Positions 55,541 to 64,000 of a stretch of DNA of 64,000 bases are shown here, one piece after another. The stretch's first letter is position 1, and every line of letters starts with the position of its first letter. The notes below the pieces were generated by a model. The model searched no databases and had not been told where the DNA came from. It worked only from the letters and a program-made list of their open reading frames with translations. Origin of the DNA: Takakia lepidozioides. Its lineage: Eukaryota; Streptophyta; Takakiopsida; Takakiales; Takakiaceae. The DNA lies in NCBI GenBank assembly GCA_030704615.1, contig CM060732.1, positions 4,526,001 to 4,590,000 of the forward strand, read 5' to 3'. A program made the position numbers and the translations under genes.

Positions 55541-57111
55541 CGAATGCGGCGCCGCATTTCCGTTAAGTACCATCACGAAGCTATACATCCGTACTTGTTG
55601 GAAGAAAATGCGGCACCGCATTTCCGTTCCACCTTCACATACCTTAGTTGTTGAACGGAAATACGGTGCCGCATTTCCGTCCAACAGCTCCATGTATGAG
55701 ATACAAAAGGGAAATGCGGCGCCGCATTTCCGCTCTGGAATGTCGAAAGGTGCGATTCGGACGGAAATGCGGCACAACATTTCAGTTCCCGTGGTTCATG
55801 ATTTTCAATCTGAACGGAAATACGGTACCGCATTTCCGTTCCCCCTTCACATACCTTAGTTGATGAACGGAAATGTCGTGCCACATTTCCGATCGGCAAA
55901 GTATAGAGGTCTCATCTGAACAGAAATGCGGTGCCGCATTTCCGGTCTGGAAAGTTTGAAGGTCTCACATGGATGGAAATGCGTCACCACATTTCCGTCC
56001 CACAGCTCCAGGCCTCATTCACAAAACGGAAATGCGGCGCCGCATTTCCATCCATGTATGTCGGAAGGTGCGACTCGGACGGAAATGCGGTGCCGCATTT
56101 CTGTTCCCGTTGTTCACGATTTTCAGTCAGAACGGAAATGCGGTAGCGCATTTCCGTTCTGTAGAGTATGAAGGTCTGACCCTGGCGGAAATGCGGTGCC
56201 GCATTTTCGTTCCACAGCTCCATGCCTCACATACAAAACGGAAATGCGGCGCCGCATTTCCGTTTTGGAATGTCGGAAGGTGCGACTCTGACGGAAATGC
56301 GGTACCGCATTTCAGTTCCGATGTTTCACGATTTCTCATCAGAACGGAAATGCGGTGCCGCATTTGCGTTCTGGAATGTTGGGAGGTGCGACTCGGATGG
56401 AAATGCGCTGTCGCATTTCAATTCCGATGGTTCACGATTTTCAGTCAGAACGGAAATGCGGTACCGCATTTCCGTTCTGGATAGTATGAATGTCTCAAGC
56501 GGTCGGAATTGCACTCGGCTCCATGCAGCAGATACAAAATGGAAATGCGGCGCCGCATTTCCGTTCTGGAATGTCAGAAAGTGCGACTCGGACGGAAATG
56601 CGGTGCCGCATTTCTGTTCCCGTTGTTCATAATTCTCAATCAGAACGGAAATGCGGTACCGCATTTCTGTTCCACCTTCACATACCGTGCTTGTTGGATG
56701 GAAATGCGTTACCGCATTTCCGTTCTGGAGAGTATGAATGTCTTGTGAGGACGGAAATGTGGTACAACATTTCTATCCCTCAGCTCCATGCGTCAGATAT
56801 AAAACGGAAATGTTGCGCCGTATTTCTGTTCTGGTATGTCGGAAGGTGCGACTGTGACGAAAATGCGGTGCCGCATTTCTGTTCCCGTTGTTCATAATTC
56901 TCAATCAGAACGGAAATGCGGTACTGAACAGAAATGCGGTACCGCATTTCCGTACCACCTTCACATACCGTGCTTGCTGGATGGAAATGCGTTACCGCAT
57001 TTCCGTTCTGGAGAGTATAAAGGTTTTCCCCCGGACGGAAACTCGGTGCCGCATTTCCGTCGCTCTGGTGCATGACCAAGATGCAATACGGAAATGCGGC
57101 GCCGTATTTCC
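55541..57111. repeat. 53-bp-period palindrome array with higher-order order (cluster B)
   Basis: Thirty copies of the 22-bp palindrome are centred at 55,550, 55,614, 55,667, 55,720 and then every 53 bp with few exceptions (89 at 56,462-56,551 through a 17-bp deletion; 18 at 56,922-56,940; 54 once) to 57,100. The central pair is CG, CA, TG or TA. The 31-bp spacers fall into recurring types: A (CAGCTCCATG...ATACAAAAC), B (GGAATGTCGGAAGGTGCGAC), C (CCCGTTGTTCACGATTTTCA), D (CACCTTCACATACC), E (AGTATGAAGGTCTC). They occur mostly in the order A-B-C-(D)-E, a higher-order unit of 212-265 bp. Open frames with repeated AAPHF or RRIS are by-products. The array lies between the methyltransferase gene start and a Mutator-like copy. 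Confidence 0.95.
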
Positions 57112-57324
57112 GTCCACCAGCAATCGAAAGAATCACTCGGGACGGGAAATCTGGAACCTGAATGGGTTGCATTGTTCCGAAACAACACAATTGCGGCCAG
57201 TCTTGATGAGCACAACTTGGTTGTTTGACCGTTTTAACTAACAGTACTTGCACTTGTCAGTGCGAACGTTCCTGTCTGCACCGAGAATACTGCTGGATCC
57301 ACCCTGAGGAGAAACTGTCAGGAG

Positions 57325-58984
57325 ATGTTATTTCGTCGCCGAATCGGCCATCATTGTCATACTTACTGGCTATGGAATCACACCTCCCACCTTCATGCAT
57401 GTAGCTTGAAACAATACTTTCCACTTCAATGTGCGACTTCCAATCGTCGATGGACTCCGCATGGTGCCTGTGAGCCTTGGTCTGTCGCTATACTGAACCT
57501 CGCACTTGCCAACTTCGTGCGGTGTTCGATGGCTCCGAATTCCTACGCTATAGGTTGCTGTCCTCCGCAACTTGGGAGAGCCTGGATCCCAAACGAGGGA
57601 GGACTTTGCAGAGTGACTGAAACTTACCTTTGTTCCAAATTCAAGCTCAAACCGGGCACAGTTTATTTGGAAGAAGAAAGGAAGGATGTTCCTGGACAGG
57701 TTGACGAGACCATTGTCGTGCTAGGTAACGACGGAGGTTGCGGAATCGAATGGCACGTACCCCCATCAGACACCATCCTGTACCGAGCTGTGGGAATGCC
57801 CATTCCCTTTCCGAATCAGTCGCTGCCCACACCATCCACAAAGGAGTCCGGAAACCGACAGGCGGCCACTGCCAACAGAGAGGTATGCAACGATAATCAT
57901 TCCCGACCTGGACCGTCAAGAGCGTCCATAGCTTCTCGTGTGGACGTATTCGACATTTCCGACGAGGAAGATGATTGCATTGAGGTACCCATGTCCTCCA
58001 CACGGTCGTTCAAATCCGGCATGGACGTCTCTGTAGGTGCTACGCATGTGCCCTCGAGCATAACTCCAACCCGGTCCATTGTGCAGCTCCTACGACAACA
58101 TCACCTCGATGGTTCTTGCTCCGAGCTGGCTGCTCTCGACTATGCCAAATTCCCAGTCAGAAAGGTAACGTTTCTGCCTCCCGAAGTCAATGGCAATGTC
58201 ATCTTCGAGTTTCCACCTGTTTCTTCGTCAAACAAAGCCTCCGGGATGTTAACAGACATGGATCGAAAGCATGACGGACACCCCTGGTGTGTGACGAAGA
58301 CCAGTAGCACGAAAATTGCTGATGGTGTTCGTGTACAATATGTCCTCTGTGCGGGGAAGCTGAGGTGCCTCAATCCCACCTGCTTCCACTTTCTCTCCAA
58401 AGGAGGGCGGAGAAACGAGACGGATTGGACTGGCACAACGCATCATCCATTCATTGTCTCCAGCCAAGCTCCTGCGGGTTCTTTCAAGTGTGCACATTGC
58501 AAAGAACCACCGACGTGCATGTCCATGTGCAGAGCCAAGCAATATTACGTAATCCATTTGCTCCCGGACTTGACTAGAGCTTGCATACACGTTGGGGTCC
58601 ACTGCCACCCCTTGGCGAGAGGCAACATGAGTGAGGCTGTGCAGGAAGCACACGACATCATAAAAGAGGAGGTGAAATTGAGCCCCGGAGCCAGACCAAA
58701 GCAGATTCAGCTGAAGGCAGCCCACAAGATTGCTCTTGGCAAAATCATGTCTGAAGATGGTTCCGACCGAGAGCCCTTGACCAAAGACGAGATGCGTGAC
58801 CTCTTGGAGTCCGTCTCGCACGTTTGTAGTCCGAATGTGCGGAATCACATCGTATCTTGCAAGCAGGAGTTCGGCAGGGGGTCGGACATGTACTCAATCC
58901 TGGAGGTGAAACGAATGACTGGATATGACTACATCCAAGGTAGCAGGTTTCCAGGGCAGGGCAGCGCCATGGTAGCAAGACGTT
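57325..58984 (+). pseudogene. Mutator-like transposase, N-terminal part, plus-strand copy
   Basis: The open frame (57,325-59,025) encodes from about 57,620 an N-terminal domain (VVLGNDGGCGIEWHVPPSDT), an acidic Ser-rich linker, and a Cys/His-rich domain: GHPWC, LCAGKLRCLNPTCFHFL, KCAHCKEPPTCMSMC, LTRACIHVGVHCHPLARG. This resembles WRKY/GCM1-type fingers found N-terminal in Mutator-like transposases. It stops at RFPGQGSAMVAR, just before the catalytic domain seen in the minus-strand copy (there IFPGQGSSK), where a gag fragment is joined. The true start is unclear. The palindrome array ends 210 bp upstream of the frame. Confidence 0.65.
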
Positions 58985-58989
58985 GCTCT

Positions 58990-59520
58990 AGTTGGGCAAG
59001 TCTATCCACCATGCCTTGGTCATGACCTTGACCCTGACCCTGTGCTTCATGGTTTTGGACCTCCACCACGACCTCTACCTCCTCTATCTCTCTGGACTAC
59101 ATTGCCTCGTCCTCGGCCACCATTGTTCCCTTGGAACTGGCCTGGCCATAGCTCAGGATGCAATTCATAACAATGGGCCTCCTCATGCCCATACTTTCCA
59201 CAAATGCCCACAGTGTAGTTGTGTAGCCGGTGCCTGTGCCGCCCTTTGCCTCTCTCCAAGCAATCCTTCTTGACATGGAGTCCTCCACAATCCCAACAAG
59301 TCACACCCGATTGTTGTTGGCCTGAGAATGAAGGAAGAGACCTCTGCATCTGAGATCATCTCTGTCCTTCCCTGGGCTTTGCCTGAGCCCCCTTGTTGCC
59401 TTGAGCACGTTGGGGAGTTGGTTGTTGTTGGCTAGGAACACCACTTCGTTGTGTCTCCTTGCCAAACCCCACCATAACCACTTGCTCCTCCACCATATTG
59501 AGCTCTATCCACTCTGCTAG
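58990..59520 (-). pseudogene. gag zinc-knuckle fragment inserted in Mutator-like sequence
   Basis: The minus strand reads YGGGASGYGGVWQGDTTKW, then QQQPTPQRAQGNKGAQ, the knuckle CWDCGGLHVKKDC, ICGKYGHEEAHCYELHPELW and a Gly/Arg-rich end. This is typical of the nucleocapsid part of a plant gypsy gag. The flanks are Mutator-like sequence on one side and undefined DNA on the other. Only the gag end is present. Confidence 0.6.
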
Positions 59521-59926
59521 CAAAAACACATTTGCCAGCGTAGCTGCGACGTGCGCCCAGCCCCGTGAGCCTGGGAGTTGAGCTCACGTTGTAGTAGCAA
59601 AGCGTGAGCGGCACAAATCTACTGTAGAAGCAGGTCCTATAGGCGAGGATTGCAGGAAGAGGGCCTATTACCGTGGACAAAACAAAGGGGGCCACCATGC
59701 ACCATGTCTGCAATGCCTGCACAAAAAGAGGAATATGAAAATATGGCAGATTTGAGCTCAGAATGATTGACACACTTTATTTCAATTCACAGATAGACGC
59801 TTACAATGAATGGCATGTGCATTTGCCCTAGTTCCGTGAACGAAATGTATGTGTTTGTCCTAAATGCAAAGTTTTCACACGATAACCTGGAAACCAGCAT
59901 GGGAAGCGGGCATGGCTCGTGTGTGT
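59521..59926. other. Unassigned DNA between gag fragment and transposase 3' end
   Basis: No gene is seen. It probably contains the 3' untranslated part of the minus-strand Mutator-like copy and the undefined edge of the gag fragment. Confidence 0.4.
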
Positions 59927-62900
59927 TCAAAGAGAATCTGGTGGAGCCCTACGTGAGGTGTCTCGCTGCAGAAGGGTGATGACTTCTCCATAGCCTAGTG
60001 TGGCTTGGTGAATGAATTGGTCTCTCTTACCGTCGCAACACATAATTACAAGGTATATGTAATATTGATGCTTGCAGGGGACCCACTTCCCTCTCATGCC
60101 GAAAGCGCCCTCACGCATCGTTACAAAATCCGGACAAGTGCACGTAGGGAAATTCCCCACGGTAACCTGATATTCTTTGCCATGAAGAACTTAGCCAATA
60201 GACAACACTGTGTAAATCCGTCCATACCCCGGGGCAGGGACTTCGGTGATACGAGTCACCCGAGCCTGCAAAATTCTAGCCGATTCCATCTTGCAGTCGT
60301 GATCTGCACCCGAAGCGACACGGCGCACTATTTTTCCATCTCTTTTTGTTGGGTGGGAGTCGGCACCGGGTGGAGGCATTGCCGGAGCATGTGGCACATC
60401 TGTGCCCACAGTGCATGAGGGCACCACCCGGGAGTGTGCAAGACGGAACCCTCCCTCCTCCAGCATGCTTATCTCGGTTGATAACAACGACGTCCCAAGT
60501 TTCACAGGCCAAATTGCGGGGGGAGGGGGCTTCATTATCACCGAAGGATGAACTGTTCCCTTGACGCATCGTGCCATATCGTCTGGGCAGAACCAAAACT
60601 TGTGGTCCTTTGACTCCCCACTATGATAAGGTCGGAACAACCCTGTGAATGTTGGAGCTGGAGTCCCCCTGGAGCCTTTGCATATTTTTTATTTGCATTT
60701 CTTGAAAGAGGGGGTCCGAATTGCCATGCAAGCCACTCTAGATCCTGGTGGGGTGCGTTCTATATGCCACTCACTGTCAATGCAATCAGGTTCATGCACC
60801 AAGGACACCACCTCCTCCAATGGGATTCCTGCTGCTGTGCTTGCATGATCTGCACCTGCTCCACTGGAAGAGGACCCACCTGGGAAGGGGTGGGCACACG
60901 ACTTAGTCTGCACCGGAGACACCTTTGGTACAAAGAAATTGACCCTGTCCGGCCGATGGGAATCTCCATCCGACCCTGGAGGAGTGTTCAATTTCCTTTT
61001 GCATGATCCAAATCTTTCCTCACCTTCCAAATGGAGGACCCTGGATTGCAAAGGGGAGCCTCCAATGCACCACTTCAGAGCTCTGGCCATCTTCAATGGG
61101 TTTCCGGACCTACTCACAACCCTTAGCATCAACAAAGTTGTATCAGGGCCCTTGCCTCCGCCCCGTCCCATCAGAAAATTGCGGTACCTGGTTTGTTGTG
61201 TAAGTGCCCGCACCATGTCATCAGCAGTGGCCACATACAAGTCACGTCATGCTTTGGTAGACTGCTGCATCCAGGCGTTGTGAACAGTCTCCGCCAAATT
61301 ACAGGATGGCATGTCGGCCAAGTCCTCCAAGGACATGTCCTGCAGGAGGCATTGCATGCAAATGTGAGGAACGAAAGGAAATGGAAGAGGTTCTGCAAGT
61401 GATAATCCAACAACCCCAAACGAGCAGGCACGATGCAAAGTGAAATTTGTGTTTATGGGATTGAAGAGGCTTACCGTCGTCATGAAAGCTCCCAACTGTC
61501 TGTACCTGATGTGCCAGAAAACCAACCAGTCCTCCAACTCCTTCAGGTGGATACCAGTAGCAGCACCAGAGGAGAACCACCAAGCCCGGATTGCTTGGTA
61601 AGTGCTCTCAGCTTCTCCCATTGAGGTGGCATTTTTGTACTTGAGGCAGAGCCTTATGTGCTCCAACTGGAGGTCAGGGCGAATGCAACGCTTTGTATGA
61701 CGTGCCAGAGATTGACTCCAATGGAAGAGGCATGTGCGCTCCCTATTTTCCATTGGGACCTTAGGAGCCCCCGAACCAAACACACGCCGCACTACATTGA
61801 AATTTGCCTGTGCACTATCAGCCATGAAGCCCGCAAAATTTGTGTTCTGCATTCCATTGCGCTACATGACGGCCAGGAGCGAATTCCACATGAGCATCTG
61901 GGATTCAGTGTCCTCCGACTGCATATCACAAATTGCTATGGAGAGCACACGCTGGTATGCTGGATCGTACACATGGCACGCCATGGTTGTCCAACCCTTT
62001 ACCCGTTTGCAGTGATCAAACATTAACCAACATTTAGCCAAATCTCCTCCAGGTTACATTCGGCGGACTATGCTCACACCACTGCCTTCACCCACTGTGG
62101 ACATCTTGAACAAATACACCTTGGACGAGCCCTGGCCAGGGAAGATACTGTTTTGAATGAATTCATAGCGACTCCTCCGTTTGAGGTCCATAATGTTGTC
62201 CATGAATCCAGCACTGCTTGTGCCCATTCTGAGTGCATTCACCTGGTTTCAAATATTGGGAGAGCTCAACACGGAGAAATGGTCCATCACTGCATCAAGC
62301 GAATCTGCATCCAGCATTGGTTGTGTCGCATCCCCTTCACCCAATATGTGTTTTTCCAGGAATGCCTTGCTAGCTGCAAATGCTATAGCAGAAGGTGTTG
62401 CACAAGGGGCATTGTGGAACTCCTGCTTCAGTAGATTTCTAGCGATGTCCACGCTATCCCTGCAACTTCCTTTTGACATAGGATGCTCGTGTGTACCCAT
62501 ATGAATGCAAGCACGAGTCATTGTCTTGCATCGGTATGCCACCTGGTACATACTAGTGTGGCACACAGAAACACAGGACGAGGAAAGTTTGCAAAACATG
62601 CACACAAAAGTATTGGTCTTGGGAGGGGCAATCCCTGGGGTGAAAGGATCCAGGGGCACACCTTCCTACTCACTTTCATTTGGTTTAGCGCTATTTCTCA
62701 GGCGAGGGCAAGAAATATTCACGCACTTGCAATGCCCAACGCAAACCAACCTTCGAAATTTCAATCCAATGTCGTTGTGGATGTTCGATGTTTTTGTCCT
62801 GCACCAAGGGTGCCCGTCATGTTTCTTGTCCATGCCCTGCAGAAGCCCAGCTAGTCCACTGGAAGACGTGGAAGGGTTGAGCTCAAACAAGATGTCCCCA

Positions 62901-63496
62901 TCAAACTCTGCTGGCACATATTGAACCCGCTGCACCCGAAGGGACTCCCAATCAACAAAACGCAGCTCGCTCTTGCACCCAGGCACCCCGGCGAGGGCTT
63001 TCAATTTCGGAATGACACTCGTTATCTCCTGCAATTTGTCATCATCCAAGAATGGAGTTTGCACTGGCGGAGAGATCTCAAAAACATCCTCCGAGGACAA
63101 GTCTGAAAGAGTCATGAATGTGGTGGATATGCTCACCTCTTGTTTCACATGAACTGGGCCCTTCTGCTGCACGACCGATGCTGTAGTGCCAGGGGTAGGT
63201 ACTGATCCTGCTGATTGTCTTCTCTCTTTTCCAAGGACGCGGTATGTGCCTGGAAGGACTCTCCACTTCCTTCCACACTCGCCAACCAATGGTCTCTTCA
63301 AGTGCCCAGAATCCAAATTCCCATCCTCGTCATACACCTCCATTTGAACAAGCAGAGAACCCAATTCCAGAGGGAACACTATAACCAGCTCATCCTCATG
63401 AACAACTGCAAACCTATCGTCATCTGCAGTGGCAGTCAGTGGAAGACTACCTGCATTGGAATGAAATTGAGCGAGTCTATCTCCCTCCCTGGACAT
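59927..63496 (-). pseudogene. Mutator-like transposase with GCM1-like and SWIM zinc fingers, minus-strand copy
   Basis: Reading leftwards: MSREGDRLAQF at 63,496; domain with VGECGRKWRVLPGTYRVLG; acidic linker; Cys/His domain (GHPWC, VCVGHCKCVNISC, FVCMFCKLSSSCVSVC, TRACIHMGTHEHPMSKG, 62,900-62,480); catalytic DDE core with WLMFDHCKRVKGWTTMACHV (first Asp about 62,015), DMQSEDTESQMLMW and FMADSAQANFNVV (second Asp about 61,819), then CLFHWSQSLARH; a variable region (61,240-60,191); and a SWIM finger CTCPDF...PCKHQYYIYLV at 60,142-60,070. Such transposases cut and paste DNA with long terminal inverted repeats. Stops or frame changes near 62,665, 62,248, 62,052, 61,862 and 61,246 make it non-functional unless some are introns. 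Terminal inverted repeats were not found. Confidence 0.75.
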
Positions 63497-64000
63497 GTTT
63501 TCCTAAAGTGACCCAAAGTTGCGATCCACAAAGGGTCCCCTGAACTGATAGCCCGCAATTCCTGAAAGGGGATCCACCCCAAACGAACTGAGGTGAGTAA
63601 GGGTAGCACTGACCCAAAGACTACGGGTGATGCATTCAACGGACGTAAGAATGACATGCATGGCAAAAGTCTCCACCGAACTTCACAGTCTGCCACACTG
63701 GGAGATACCAACCAGAAAAACTGTTTTCAAAGACAAGAAGCCACAAGAAGCCGTGTTGTATTTGGATGAAAAGCAAACCCTCAACATGACATGAAACCAT
63801 CCATTATCGAAAGACGGCAATGACCCCGGAGACCAGTAAACAAGAAACCCCGAATCTAATGAGGTTGTGCTGTGTCAGAAGAGCACAGCACAAACACTGA
63901 CACTCCGGGGGACACCTCGCACGAATGTGTGCAACACATCACCATTGTCGACACAAACTTTTATACCGAATGACCGCATTGCGATGGTGATGGCAAAATG
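63497..64000. other. Unassigned right edge, upstream of the transposase copy
   Basis: No gene is seen. It should contain the promoter side of the minus-strand Mutator-like copy and possibly its terminal inverted repeat, which cannot be recognised without the other end. Confidence 0.4.

Noticed and set aside
55541-57111. A true CRISPR array
   Set aside because: Repeat and spacer sizes fit, but spacers belong to a few recurring types instead of being unique, no cas genes or leader occur, and the surrounding genes are spliced eukaryotic ones.
55573-57253. Overlapping open frames full of AAPHF, RRIS and ERKCG-type repeats read as proteins
   Set aside because: They are present on both strands and in several frames and follow directly from translating the 53-bp palindrome repeat. 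No splice or start signals support them.
47507-64000. Integrated giant DNA virus segment
   Set aside because: A ParB-methyltransferase could suggest this, but there is no capsid, DNA polymerase, packaging ATPase or other viral hallmark gene, and the genes have introns with normal splice signals.

Overview
The window looks like nuclear DNA of a land plant, most likely a seed-free plant (fern, lycophyte or bryophyte). The evidence is a six-exon gene for a plastid-type membrane protein, decayed PLS-type pentatricopeptide repeats, Ty3/gypsy elements with the plant-type initiator-Met primer site TGGTATCAGAGC, chromodomain integrase, plant-type L1 LINEs and Mutator-like transposase. The species is inferred, not seen. 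Most of the DNA is nested, broken transposable elements. One gene, at 21,195-24,519, is intact as far as the sequence shows.

Layout. 1-2,400: no gene seen. 2,400-10,477: an L1-type LINE (ORF1 with CCHC knuckle, ORF2 endonuclease) split by a 3.2-kb gypsy chromovirus at 3,143-6,363 with target duplication TCAAG. 10,478-12,736: a second copy of that gypsy family (LTR, primer site, gag-protease), which runs into a five-unit satellite of about 992 bp (12,737-16,529). 16,530-19,555: a different LINE reverse transcriptase, carrying a solo LTR at 18,627-19,366 (target duplication ACCAA). 19,600-24,690: an element-poor island holding the plastid-protein gene on the minus strand. 24,690-47,503: two broken copies of another gypsy family (24.7-27.1 kb minus, 43.9-47.5 kb plus), a third chromovirus copy at 29,695-32,609 (target duplication CAGTG), PPR debris, and two convergent copies of an unusual LTR element. 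That element encodes a long coiled-coil protein with no pol domains, and its LTR contains a 10-bp-phased CACAG repeat.

47,507-64,000 is different in kind. It holds an inverted pair of an unknown gene (47.5-48.9 kb), a minus-strand gene with a ParB-like domain and a beta-type amino-methyltransferase domain (49,984-55,190), and two convergent Mutator-like transposase copies with a WRKY/GCM1-like zinc finger (57.3-59.0 kb plus, 59.9-63.5 kb minus). Through and around the methyltransferase gene I count about 44 copies of one 22-bp near-perfect palindrome (arms GGAAATGCGG and CCGCATTTCC around two variable bases). Thirty of them form a strict 53-bp-period array at 55,541-57,111. Its spacers fall into about five recurring types in a repeating order. 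Three copies sit in introns of the methyltransferase gene, ten lie just beyond its 3' end, and one lies inside the neighbouring unknown gene. The geometry resembles a CRISPR array, but the spacers recur and there are no cas genes, so it is a higher-order satellite or a cluster of binding sites.

Working hypothesis (inference): the ParB-methyltransferase, the palindromes and perhaps the Mutator-like transposase belong to one accessory or mobile system in which the palindrome is the DNA site bound or modified. Several frame changes mean the copy seen here may be decayed.
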